64,000 nt of DNA from contig DATLBT010000132.1 of assembly GCA_035526825.1 (NCBI GenBank), positions 1-64,000 on the forward strand, written 5' to 3'. Each line of letters begins with the position of its first letter. Within the stretch, counting starts at the first letter, position 1. Source of the DNA: JACPFV01 sp035526825. Lineage in GTDB: Bacteria; Pseudomonadota; Gammaproteobacteria; Nevskiales; Nevskiaceae. This document shows positions 51,496 through 59,677 of this stretch, one piece after another. Below the pieces are notes generated by a model that did no database searches, had not been told where the DNA came from, and was given only the letters and a program-made list of their open reading frames with translations. Both the position numbers and the translations under genes were made by a program.

Positions 51496-53631
51496 ATGAT
51501 TGTTCCTGAGTACATTTCGCCGGCCTTTCTGCGACTTCACGGTTCGTATCTCGCCGACCTGGAGGCGCAGATTGCGCGTTTGGATGCGGGAATTGTCCGA
51601 AGCGCATCCTGCTATGTCCTCGTCCTTTCGTTCGCCGCGCATGAGGCGTTACGCTCCGAGGAGGCTACTCGATGGCGCGCTGCCATCCTGAAGAGGGCGC
51701 AGCAAAAGCCCGTCCTTGCACTGTCGTTAACCGAGAATGGCGGCGCCGTTTCGGTGGGGCGGATGGACGCCGAGCAGCTTCTCCCCCTTGAAGATCCGGA
51801 GCTCGTCGCCCATCTGAGGAACTGTGAGCTGTCCCAGATCGTTCACGATGGGAGCCAGCGCTGCCTTCTTAAAGCGCCCGCGGGGTACCACTTGGTTACT
51901 CCCTCAGGGCTCCATTGCTCGCTTTTTCTACGCGTAGCCAATGCAGCATCGTGCTTGGACGAACTTGATGCGATGGCCCGATGGGTGGCGCCCGAAATCG
52001 CCGACGCGGGAGCAGTCCTTGCCGACAATTGGAACATTTGCCCTCCAATACTGAGGGCAGTTGGGTTTGCTCGACGGCCGGATGTGCACTTCGACTTCTT
52101 CCGCGGGCACACCAGAAGTGACGTTCTTGCGGCGCGAGATGTTGTCGATCGCGCTCTGTCGCGGAAGGGTGATGGTGGCGTTCTTCTCGTTCTCAGCGTT
52201 GGTGGAGCGGGAACCTTCGCGGCAGACGTCGGCCGCATGTGCGAGGAAGCTGGATACAAAGGGTCTTTCAAGACGGTCTGCCTGTACAAATTCAAGGATT
52301 CATCGCCCCAGATTCCTGCTCTCTGCGCCCTTGAGCTGAACGCGGGGTATTCCGCACCCGATGCCTGCGACAACTGCAAGCAACAGAGCAAAATCATTTC
52401 CGTTGATCCAAATGTTTACTACCTCCGTGAATATGTTGAGCAAGAGGTTGTGCTGCAGAAGGCGCACTTCGCGGGGCCCGCGACTGTTGTTTCAAAGTAC
52501 GCTGACTGCACGGGGGCGTTCTCGGTTCATCGTGATGACCCTAACGACGGCCGCCATCACGCCCTCTACATAGATGTTCACCGCCTGTTGCAAAGCGCAG
52601 AGTTCCGTACGCACTGGCGAAGGTTCCTCGCGACGTACCAGGGAGAGGTCGATCTCGCCGTAGTCCCCCCGCATGAAGCCGGCCGTCAACTTGGCCAGTT
52701 AGCGACAGAGGAGCTCGGAGTTCCACTGATCGTGCACGACAACCTTCGGCCAGGTGAGGGGCTTTCCCATGACGACTGCGGACGAATTCGAGCGGCGAGG
52801 AAGCTACTGATCCTCGACGACGTGCTGATGTCCGGATCAAGGTTGGATGCCTACAACAAGGCTCTAAGGGAGAATGAGGCCACGTTCGGATCGTTCGATA
52901 GCGTTCACTATTTGGTAGCGATTGCGCGGCCTGAGTCTGAGATTGCGTGGAAACGCGCCGAAACCTCTCTCACGAAGCACGCTCCCTGGAACGCTTCGCT
53001 GACCAGCGCCGAACGCATCTACCTTCCGTTCTGGGATGGAAAGCGTTGTCCCTGGTGCCTTGAGTACGACTTCCTGTCCAGGTGGTCGAACAAACTCGCG
53101 GAACCCCCCGTGTGGCTCCGGCATCGGCAACATGAACTGACGGACAAGGGCCAGGGCATCACCGGAGAGCCACTGCTGTTGTTGCCTCCCTCAGTGCCCA
53201 CCACCCTCGGAGTGGGCGCGCTGGCCGGAAGCCCCGGTCTAAGCAGCATTCGGACGCTCTTTTCGGTCATGGCGGCGGTTCAAGGATTGCGCAATGAACC
53301 GGACGAACAGAAAAGATTGTGGCGTAGCATCCTGGCAGCAAATGTTTTTAAACCAGTCAACTTCACGAACTACTCTGAGGGTCTCATCAGGGCGGCACTC
53401 CTGCGCTCCCTGACCGTCGCTGAGCTTGGACAGCATGCGCGGACTGAATCAAACGAGATACTGCTGGCCGGCCTTGCGCACGGAGACCAACAGATCATTC
53501 TCGGGGAGCTACTTTTCGCGACGTTCCGCAATGCTCTTCCTAAGACGCCTGAGGCGACTATCGTTGCAAGTGCTAGGGGCCAGATATCCGAAGACGCGCT
53601 GCTTCTGCTTCGGGACATGCTGTCCGCATGA
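51496..53631 (+). CDS. Phosphoribosyltransferase-like protein of a putative defence pair
   Basis: A 711-aa protein. Residues 436-450 (KLLILDDVLMSGSRL) match the PRPP-binding signature of type I phosphoribosyltransferases, preceded by VDLAVVPPHEAGRQL (385-399), so a PRTase fold spans about 350-480. An earlier segment (130-265, YHLVTPSGLHCSLFLRVANA, then GGVLLVLSVGGAGTFAADV) is laid out like a second, degenerate orotate-PRTase-like half. Cysteine pairs CDNC (291-294) and CPWC (518-521) may bind zinc. The last 170 residues are helical and unrecognised. It is co-oriented with the GHKL gene at 13 bases, so the two probably act together. A nucleotide-modifying or nucleotide-sensing role is inferred. 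Confidence 0.72.
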   Translation: MIVPEYISPAFLRLHGSYLADLEAQIARLDAGIVRSASCYVLVLSFAAHEALRSEEATRWRAAILKRAQQKPVLALSLTENGGAVSVGRMDAEQLLPLEDPELVAHLRNCELSQIVHDGSQRCLLKAPAGYHLVTPSGLHCSLFLRVANAASCLDELDAMARWVAPEIADAGAVLADNWNICPPILRAVGFARRPDVHFDFFRGHTRSDVLAARDVVDRALSRKGDGGVLLVLSVGGAGTFAADVGRMCEEAGYKGSFKTVCLYKFKDSSPQIPALCALELNAGYSAPDACDNCKQQSKIISVDPNVYYLREYVEQEVVLQKAHFAGPATVVSKYADCTGAFSVHRDDPNDGRHHALYIDVHRLLQSAEFRTHWRRFLATYQGEVDLAVVPPHEAGRQLGQLATEELGVPLIVHDNLRPGEGLSHDDCGRIRAARKLLILDDVLMSGSRLDAYNKALRENEATFGSFDSVHYLVAIARPESEIAWKRAETSLTKHAPWNASLTSAERIYLPFWDGKRCPWCLEYDFLSRWSNKLAEPPVWLRHRQHELTDKGQGITGEPLLLLPPSVPTTLGVGALAGSPGLSSIRTLFSVMAAVQGLRNEPDEQKRLWRSILAANVFKPVNFTNYSEGLIRAALLRSLTVAELGQHARTESNEILLAGLAHGDQQIILGELLFATFRNALPKTPEATIVASARGQISEDALLLLRDMLSA

Positions 53632-53791
53632 ACGGGTATGTCAGAGCTGAGGGGTCTCAAGCCTGACGGTCTTGCTGCCTGTGTCGGCAGGCTCCCCGGG
53701 GCGCGTGGGGCGTACCGCGATCTGAATACAAGTTGGTGCTGACGCACCCCGCGCGGACAGCTGCTGGATTCTCAGGGGCATACAGAGCTAC

Positions 53792-54073
53792 CTAACCCCG
53801 ACGCTTGCCTTTGGCGCGCCCTTCGGTGGTAGGACCCTTCAATTGAAGTCGCGCGACCAGGTCGCTAAGAGGCCATCCACAGGCTGCGCAAATGTCGGCG
53901 AGTTCGATAAGGTCTAAGCGACGCTCCCCCCGCTCATACCTCGATACAAAGCTCTGATCCGCGTTCAGTTTGGCGCCCAACTCTGCCTGGAGCAGGCCAG
54001 CCTCTTCGCGCATCTGACGCAACAGCGGCTGCAGTGCGATTCGTCGCTCGTCCCAAGGTTTTTTGCCTCCCAT
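53792..54073 (-). CDS. XRE-family transcriptional regulator
   Basis: A 93-aa helix-turn-helix protein: LRQMREEAGLLQAELGAKL, NADQSFVSRYERGERRLDLIEL (recognition helix at about residues 39-50), then a short helix and a basic tail (EGRAKGKRRG). Single-domain regulator of the Cro/C1 type. It is divergent from the small gene pair at 54140-54822 and may control them; the 66-base gap contains an AT-rich stretch (GCTATAGTCAATCCTGACAT) that fits overlapping promoter/operator sites. Confidence 0.85.
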   Translation of the reverse strand: MGGKKPWDERRIALQPLLRQMREEAGLLQAELGAKLNADQSFVSRYERGERRLDLIELADICAACGWPLSDLVARLQLKGPTTEGRAKGKRRG

Positions 54074-54139
54074 GGGACGGCGAAGCTATAGTCAATCCTG
54101 ACATATGCAGTTTTGCCATACAAAAAAACGGGGGAAATT

Positions 54140-54526
54140 GTGGGGAAGGGCCTGTGGGTGCTAGGCCGGAACGCCATCGAGAGAGGTGACGATTCTGCTC
54201 ACACTCATCTGGCTACGGCAGCGACCTTTTTGAACCGACTCTGTGACGCGTCGGTGATGCCATTTACTGGATACATATTCGATCCCGCCAGCATCCCCGA
54301 CATGGCATCTAAGAGTGAGAGCCAAGTCAGGGACGAAGCGCCTTGGTTTGAACCGGATGACGGCTTGGCCACCTTCAGGCTTATTGAAGCTCATTTGCAC
54401 CTGCAGCCAAAGGACGTGCGCGTGAAGCTCGACCGGCTGGTAGCAGACCTCGAGGATTGCATTCGCAAGGTGCAGCGTCTCAAGGTCGAAGGCGACTTAT
54501 TCAACCTTACGGTGATCGCGCTATGA
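54140..54526 (+). CDS. Hypothetical protein downstream of the XRE regulator
   Basis: A 128-aa acidic soluble protein, helical by composition (EAHLHLQPKDVRVKLDRLVADLEDCIRKVQ). The GTG at 54140 is chosen because GGGGGA lies five bases upstream; a TTG at 54113 would add nine residues. It is coupled to the next gene by an ATGA overlap. No family recognised. Confidence 0.6.
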   Translation: MGKGLWVLGRNAIERGDDSAHTHLATAATFLNRLCDASVMPFTGYIFDPASIPDMASKSESQVRDEAPWFEPDDGLATFRLIEAHLHLQPKDVRVKLDRLVADLEDCIRKVQRLKVEGDLFNLTVIAL

Positions 54527-54822
54527 CCGCGGCGCAACTGATCGAGGATTACACCCGCGTTCATCTGGCAGGCGGGGTCTTCCACTTCGAGGTGGGGATT
54601 GTTAGTTGGCGTGGACACCGTCCCGAAACCGATTGGAAGTCCTTTCGCCGGTGGAAGCGAGAGCCCACACCCGCTCAGATACAGCTCGCGCGCGCCCGTG
54701 CTCTCAAGGAGCGTCGGTTCTTCAGAACGTGTGGGCAATGTGCGGAAACCAGCAACATCGGGCATATGCACGATGATCGAATCTGCCAATCCTGTGCCGA
54801 AAAGCACGGCGCCATGTATTAG
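54523..54822 (+). CDS. Small putative zinc-ribbon protein
   Basis: A 99-aa protein with two cysteine pairs near the C-terminus (CGQC and CQSC, separated by HMHDDRI), a probable zinc ribbon. The N-terminal part is aromatic-rich (GGVFHFEVGIVSWRGHRP). The ATG at 54523 overlaps the previous stop, so the two are translationally coupled. Function unknown; a DNA-binding accessory role is possible. Confidence 0.6.
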   Translation: MTAAQLIEDYTRVHLAGGVFHFEVGIVSWRGHRPETDWKSFRRWKREPTPAQIQLARARALKERRFFRTCGQCAETSNIGHMHDDRICQSCAEKHGAMY

Positions 54823-54924
54823 TGAGACCGCGGTGTAGCCTGGGCACCGCTGATCCGCCGTCCCACGGCGGGCGCTGCCAAAGAGGAAACCTGCGCCACG
54901 CGCTGCGTAGCCTTTGGAGGGCCC

Positions 54925-55110
54925 ATGGGTAAGCGTCCCATCATCACCGTCTTTCCGGACTACGGGTCCGCCTTACGCTGTCCTCACGATCGAAGCGAGA
55001 AACGTCTGCGGGCGACACGGGTCGATCTCAAACGATTTCTTTCCGAGTCCGCATGGCCAAATAGTAGCGCGTGGGTACAAATCGGGAGGAAAATCTTAAG
55101 AATTCCGTAA
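54925..55110 (+). CDS. Possible 61-aa small protein
   Basis: An open frame beginning at ATG 54925 directly after a GGAGG ribosome site. It gives a basic 61-aa protein (MGKRPIITVFPDYGSALRCP, ending IGRKILRIP). The ribosome site is the main support; an overlapping frame in another register is also open, so this is uncertain. No family recognised. Confidence 0.35.
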   Translation: MGKRPIITVFPDYGSALRCPHDRSEKRLRATRVDLKRFLSESAWPNSSAWVQIGRKILRIP

Positions 55111-55153
55111 GGAATTCCCGCCGGTTCGCTGACGTTTCCCTGCCTGAAGCCGA

Positions 55154-55858
55154 TCAATCCTCGTCCTCCGCGCACGCCTTGGTGAGGCCAGCGCCGGGTG
55201 AGCGCGCAGGAACGAGATCGTCCCGACCCGAGCCAGCCCTGATCTGCGCGCGGATGCCGGCGTTGAACGCGTCCATCTTCCGCTTGTTCGCTTCGTAGAT
55301 GGCGTCCAGCTCCTCAGCGGTTGGGGCCGGGAACGTCTGCTGCTCGTTTTCGACTTTGTCCTGCAGGCCGCTGTAGTTCTTCAAGGCGAACTGCGCGGCA
55401 GGGGCGTTATAGAGGCCTAGGACGGCGCCCTCCAGCAGAATCGCTTCCTGCGCCGCCTTGGCATATGCAACGGCCTCAGAGAACTCAGGACGGGCAAGCT
55501 GGCCTGCCTGGGGATGACCAGTTGGTTGAACCTCGGTGGACCACTTGTGGATCGTGTCCCGGCAGACGCCGATCTGTTGCGCGAAGCGAGCAAGCGTGGG
55601 CGGAGCTTTCGGTACCCTCGCCTTAACGATCCGGCCGTTCTTCAGGATCTCTTCGATCTCGAACGATTCCGACGTGGCGTATTCGCGAAGCATTTGCGCG
55701 AACTCTAGGCGATACGCGCTCGGACGGTTCGGCGCCCGCTTGTCGCCGACCTGAGGGACAGAGGCTGGCGGTGCTGGGACCTTATTGTCGGGGCGAATGG
55801 CCCGCGCAAGGCGGCTTCCTGTCTGGCGCCGCTTCTTGGTCTGCGTTTGTTGGGTCAT
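55154..55858 (-). CDS. Phage terminase small subunit-like protein
   Basis: A 234-aa protein. A basic N-terminus is followed by RPSAYRLEFAQMLREYATSE, a helix-turn-helix-like stretch (LARFAQQIGVCRDTIHKWS), EAVAYAKAAQEAILLEGAVLG and NAPAAQFALKNYSGLQDK. This order is typical of DNA-packaging terminase small subunits (gp3-like). The ATG at 55858 has GGAAA upstream; a longer frame is not conserved. No large terminase or capsid gene is in the island, so it may be a satellite-type packaging gene or a relic. Confidence 0.72.
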   Translation of the reverse strand: MTQQTQTKKRRQTGSRLARAIRPDNKVPAPPASVPQVGDKRAPNRPSAYRLEFAQMLREYATSESFEIEEILKNGRIVKARVPKAPPTLARFAQQIGVCRDTIHKWSTEVQPTGHPQAGQLARPEFSEAVAYAKAAQEAILLEGAVLGLYNAPAAQFALKNYSGLQDKVENEQQTFPAPTAEELDAIYEANKRKMDAFNAGIRAQIRAGSGRDDLVPARSPGAGLTKACAEDED

Positions 55859-55920
55859 TGCATTTCCTTTGTATGGTCGGCCACGCGTCGGAAAAGTACC
55901 GTTCCGAAGGCTGATCGCCG

Positions 55921-56127
55921 CTAGCTGCGACCCTGGGTTTCGTCGCGCGAAGCAGCGATCCGCGCTTCGATCCAGCGGTTCACCTCCGACTCGACCCAAG
56001 CCACTGCACGGGCGCCGATGCGTACGGCCCGCGGGAAGCCTTTATCTGCGTAGATCGCGGAGCGGGATAGGCCCGTGCGCGCTTGCACCTCGCGGCGGCG
56101 AAGCAGAGTGTTTGGGCTGGTTGTCAT
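55921..56127 (-). CDS. AlpA-family excisionase/regulator
   Basis: A 68-aa DNA-binding protein: LLRRREVQARTGLSRSAIY, KGFPRAVRIGARAVAW and SEVNRWIEARI follow the AlpA/MerR-like excisionase pattern exactly. AlpA proteins activate integrase expression and excision of P4-type islands. The ATG at 56127 has GGAA upstream. It is transcribed toward the terminase-like gene. Confidence 0.85.
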   Translation of the reverse strand: MTTSPNTLLRRREVQARTGLSRSAIYADKGFPRAVRIGARAVAWVESEVNRWIEARIAASRDETQGRS

Positions 56128-57072
56128 GATTGCTTCCGGTGGCTGCTGGATACCTAGACGGTACTGAACCGTCCGCGTCCACACCGCCGTGGTTTTCCTG
56201 CGGCAGCACCCTCCCAAGGTTTGAGAATTTATTCCACTGGGTGGAGGCCTATTCAGTAGCTTCTATGAGGTAGCAGGTTCTCGGAGCTGAGGGTGTCTGA
56301 GCGGAAAGGCCCCCCAGCCCCAGACCAAAAGGTGGGGAACAGGTGGCAAATCCGCTTCGTCGGTTCCCATCGCATCGGGCGCCCGTCGCGGGTCAGCGGG
56401 CTTCTCAAAGCCCGCCAACAGCCAGACTATCCAGCCTCCTGTCGGCTGCCACTCGCGCTCTGGCGCGCCCCACGCTGGCCCTATGAGTGCGTCTTTAGGC
56501 CCCTTCAATCCTTGGCCAGACCGTACGGTTCACCGAAAGAGTCCAAGGATCAGCTCCGAGGCCGAGGCGTGCCATTTGGGCACCCACTGCTTCGAGCTGC
56601 CTTGAGGATTCCACAGTCGCTTGAGGGCTCCCGCCAAGATTTTCCTGCGGCACCGAGCGGGCTCGGGCGCGCTCGCCGGCCGAAGCAGGAAGTCGGCGAA
56701 GAATTCAGCGTCTTCGTACATCGATGAAAGCTTCGAAATCTTGGCGGGCGGCGCTTTGGAGCCAATCGCTTTGCGAGAGCTGTTCAGGAAGGACTGCTTG
56801 CTCAGGGAAGGCATGGCGCGGGTGATGGGCTGGAGTCTCGTATCAGGGGTCTGAGCGCCGACGTTCCAGAGTACAAGCTGATCGACGACGACTTGGAGGG
56901 GAGGGAACAGCCCGCCCGGGGAAAATCTTCGTAGTACGCGCGATCCGTTGGTGGCGCGAAAGAGACTGCACGGGCCTTGGGCGACTGCCTTCGTCGACCG
57001 ACCGCCACAAGCGACCTGCGGGCCCCCGCTGGTACCCTACATCGCCGGGAGGCAACGGGGGAGACCATCATC
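56128..57072. other. 945-base region without a convincing gene
   Basis: Open frames exist on both strands (for example 56293-56727 plus, and 56530-56814 minus, 94 codons) but they overlap, lack ribosome sites and show no recognisable domain. The minus frame at 56530-56814 is the most protein-like. It may be decayed gene remains between the phage-like genes and the GmrSD gene. Confidence 0.4.
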
Positions 57073-58968
57073 GTGGAATCAGACAAATACAACCTATCGG
57101 GCCTATTCGATCCAGAGCGCTCTTATCTTGTCCCGTTCTACCAGCGAAAGTACGTGTGGAACCAAGAGGATCAGTGGGAGCGACTGTGGTCGGACATTCA
57201 AGAAAAAGCGAATGAACGACTAACGCCGGAAACGAAGCCCACGCCCCATTTCATGGGGGCCGTGGTACTTGAGCCACAGACCCGCAACAAGCTAATCGGA
57301 GTGGAGAGGGTCCATATTATCGACGGCCAGCAGCGGATGACCACGCTGCAGTTTGTAATGACAGCAGCGCGGATTGCTCTGCTTCAGGAATCCGTGCCAG
57401 ACGCCCTGCGGTTTCTTGAGGGCTGCATGGAGAACACGCGGGTGAAGACTATGAAGGACCCCGCGGTAGAAAGATTCAAGGTATGGCCAACGGCTAGCGA
57501 CCGGGGCGCATTCAAGAAAGCGATGGAGGCGAGGTCGCTCGACGATTTACGGAAGGCTTTCCCGGCAGCAATGACGCAGTCCGGCTTGCTCCGCGTACAC
57601 GGAACGCATCCCGCTCCTCTAGCAGCGATCTGGTACTTCGCCACGGAGATGGCGTCGTGGATGAAGAAAGCCGAGGTGGGGAAGGAAAAGGCAGCCGAGG
57701 CGCTCGTTGAGGCGCTGCTCAACGATTTCGTACTCATCGGAATTCTTTTGAGCGAAGACGACGACGCGCAGGTGATCTTCGAGACGTTAAACGGGCACGG
57801 CGTCGAGCTCACGGCAACCGACCTAATCCGCAATTACGTCTTCCTGCGTGCTGATCGGGAAGAGGCAGACACGGAAGCCCTACACAAAAATCTCTGGGAG
57901 CAATACGACGTTGACTGGTGGAAGGATCAAGAGAGGCGCGGCCGACTTAACCGCCCGCGACTGGAGTGGTTCGTGAAGAGCACGATTGAGGCCGAGATGC
58001 GCGACGAAGTGGACCAGGGCCGGATCTACGCGGAGTACCAGCGGTTCGCGATGCGGCCTGGCGTGCCGAGCGTCGTCAGTGCTACAGCACAACTCACTCT
58101 GCTAAATGAGCACGCGGGGAACTATCGCGCGCTGCTGGGAGGCGATGAAAGGTCCCCCATAGGTCGGTTCGGAAAGCGGTTCAGAGAGTGGGACGCCTCG
58201 ACCGCCCATTCGCTCGCGCTCGCTATCGCGCAGTCCGGCGCATCAGGCGCTGAGCAAGATCAAATGTTCGCCATGCTCGCGTCATACATTGTTCGGCGCG
58301 CCATCTGCGGCCTCACGAACAAGAGCTACAACAAAGTCTTTATCCAAGTGTTGAAGAACCTGGGCACGACGCCGCTGCGGCCAGATTCACTGAGGTCAGG
58401 CTTGGCCACTTTCAACGGTGAAGCGACGAGATGGCCACGGGACCCTGAATTCGCGCGGGCTTTCCTTACAGCCTCGATCTACCCAGGGAGGCTTGAGAAT
58501 CAGGCGCGGCTACGCGATGTTTTGACGGTATTGGAGAACGGGTTGCGGTCATCACGGTCGGAAGATCCAAACTTCACCGGCGCCGGGAACCTAGACATCG
58601 ACCATATGCTTCCCCGCTCGCATCAACAATATTGGCCTCTTCAGGACGGGAATAGTGCATCAGTGGCGGAAATGGCCGCCGCCGCTACACCGCCGCTGCC
58701 CGGCATGACGGTTGACGCCCGCGTGGCAGAGATTATTGGGCGCGAGCAGGTCATCCCGACCTTTGGAAACCTCACCCTGCTCCACTACGGCACCAACCGC
58801 GCCGCCAGCAACCATGGCTTTGAAGCGAAGAAGGCACTCTTTCTGGCGCACACCAATCTGCATCTGAATGCCGAGTTTGCGCGCCTCACGAAGTGGAACA
58901 CGGCCGCGATTCAGGAGCGGGGGCGGAAACTGCTCGAAGTGGCAACGAAGGTGTGGGTCACGCCTTGA
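57073..58968 (+). CDS. Fused GmrSD-type type IV restriction enzyme (DUF262-DUF1524)
   Basis: A 631-aa protein. The N-terminal DUF262/ParB-like domain has VPFYQRKYVWNQEDQWERLW (QR near 24-25) and HIIDGQQRMTTLQF (81-94), the nucleotide-dependent part. The C-terminal DUF1524 domain carries the HNH-type motif LDIDHMLPRSHQQYW (D508-x-D510-H511), then FGNLTLLHYGTN with the conserved Asn. Together they form a single-chain GmrS-GmrD enzyme that cuts modified phage DNA. The GTG at 57073 is downstream of GGGGGAGA and matches the usual start of the domain. Confidence 0.9.
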   Translation: MESDKYNLSGLFDPERSYLVPFYQRKYVWNQEDQWERLWSDIQEKANERLTPETKPTPHFMGAVVLEPQTRNKLIGVERVHIIDGQQRMTTLQFVMTAARIALLQESVPDALRFLEGCMENTRVKTMKDPAVERFKVWPTASDRGAFKKAMEARSLDDLRKAFPAAMTQSGLLRVHGTHPAPLAAIWYFATEMASWMKKAEVGKEKAAEALVEALLNDFVLIGILLSEDDDAQVIFETLNGHGVELTATDLIRNYVFLRADREEADTEALHKNLWEQYDVDWWKDQERRGRLNRPRLEWFVKSTIEAEMRDEVDQGRIYAEYQRFAMRPGVPSVVSATAQLTLLNEHAGNYRALLGGDERSPIGRFGKRFREWDASTAHSLALAIAQSGASGAEQDQMFAMLASYIVRRAICGLTNKSYNKVFIQVLKNLGTTPLRPDSLRSGLATFNGEATRWPRDPEFARAFLTASIYPGRLENQARLRDVLTVLENGLRSSRSEDPNFTGAGNLDIDHMLPRSHQQYWPLQDGNSASVAEMAAAATPPLPGMTVDARVAEIIGREQVIPTFGNLTLLHYGTNRAASNHGFEAKKALFLAHTNLHLNAEFARLTKWNTAAIQERGRKLLEVATKVWVTP

Positions 58969-59146
58969 TAGTGGTTGACTGAGGTGACCGACCTTAAGCG
59001 GCTGTGGGCCGAAATTAGACTTCCAAGCGCTCCACGGTACCGTTTATCAGTTTTGGTCTACCGCTCGGTAGGTGTGTAGCCATTTGTGTAGCTCCACCGT
59101 AAGGTGCAGTGAGAAAGGCTCTATGAAACAGGCGCTTAAGCTGCCA

Positions 59147-59170
59147 GTTCGAGTCCTAGTCCCCCAGCCA
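59147..59170 (+). other. Right attachment site (attR)
   Basis: An exact copy of the last 24 bases of tRNA-Gln (31435-31458), without the rest of the tRNA. It marks the right end of the island, and the core chromosome resumes after it. Confidence 0.88.
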
Positions 59171-59181
59171 TTTTGAAGAAG

Positions 59182-59204
59182 GGCCCGCACTGCGGGCCTT
59201 TTTT
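59182..59204. terminator. Original tRNA-Gln terminator, displaced by the island
   Basis: Stem GGCCCGC / GCGGGCC with loop ACT is followed by TTTTTT. It lies directly after attR, where the tRNA 3' flank must have been before integration. It also abuts the stop of the convergent transporter gene and can serve both sides. Confidence 0.82.
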
Positions 59205-59653
59205 CAACTGCGAATTGTCGAGACGAACGCCCCCAGTATCGCCAGCCCCGTCCCGGCCACCCGTGGCCAGCTCACCTGGATGTCATCGACGAAGTGATCC
59301 CACGCGATGCTGAACAGCATCTGCCCCGCGACCAGCACGACGAACGTCTGCAGCGCGCCGATGCGCTCCGCCGCCCACGGCATTCCCGCCACCAGCGTCA
59401 GCCCGCACAGCCCGGGGATCACCCACCACAGCTGAAAATCGGCGAACGCGCCGCTGCCGCCCGTCAGTCCACCAAATTCGTTGCGCGAGCCGCGCGCGTA
59501 CAGCCAGAACAGCACCGCAACGACCAGCAGCCCGCCGGCATTGAGGATCACGGCCTGGGTCAGGCCGATGACGCTCGCGATGCGCTTGTTCAGCGCGACC
59601 TGGACGACGGCAAGGCAACCGAGGACGAAGGGAATGAGGAGGGCGGCGTTCAT
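59204..59653 (-). CDS. DMT-family transporter, YdcZ/DUF606 type
   Basis: A 149-aa membrane protein with about five hydrophobic helices, opening MNAALLIPFVLGCLAVVQVALNKRI, with GLTLVAGMPWAAERIG and VSWPRVAGTGLAILGAFVS. This matches the half-size YdcZ (DUF606) group of the drug/metabolite transporter superfamily, which probably works as a dimer. The substrate is unknown. The gene faces the island boundary. Confidence 0.88.
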   Translation of the reverse strand: MNAALLIPFVLGCLAVVQVALNKRIASVIGLTQAVILNAGGLLVVAVLFWLYARGSRNEFGGLTGGSGAFADFQLWWVIPGLCGLTLVAGMPWAAERIGALQTFVVLVAGQMLFSIAWDHFVDDIQVSWPRVAGTGLAILGAFVSTIRS

Positions 59654-59677
59654 GCCCGCAGCCTAACGCACGCGTGC

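Larger units (their letters stand above)
31459..59170. mobile_element. Genomic island integrated at tRNA-Gln
   Basis: About 27.7 kb bounded by the tRNA-Gln 3' end and an exact 24-base repeat of it. It begins with a P4-type integrase gene and carries defence-type genes and phage-like fragments (AlpA-like regulator, terminase small subunit-like gene). Codon use in much of it is visibly more AT-tolerant than in the flanking ribosomal and biosynthetic genes. The integrase frame is broken, so the island may no longer move by itself. No complete phage structural set is present, so it is not an intact prophage. Confidence 0.88.

Noticed and set aside
36047..53631. DISARM system
   Set aside because: An SNF2 helicase and a methylase are present, but no DrmB (DUF1998), DrmA-type helicase or phospholipase-D DrmC was seen; PglZ points to a BREX-like system.
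56263..56814. Overlapping open frames of about 80-145 codons on both strands
   Set aside because: They overlap each other, lack ribosome sites and show no family resemblance.
59147..59170. Second tRNA-Gln gene
   Set aside because: Only the last 24 bases of the tRNA are present; there is no acceptor 5' strand, D-arm or anticodon arm. It is the right attachment site.
31459..59170. Intact prophage
   Set aside because: Apart from the integrase, the AlpA-like regulator and one terminase-like gene there are no capsid, portal, tail or lysis genes.
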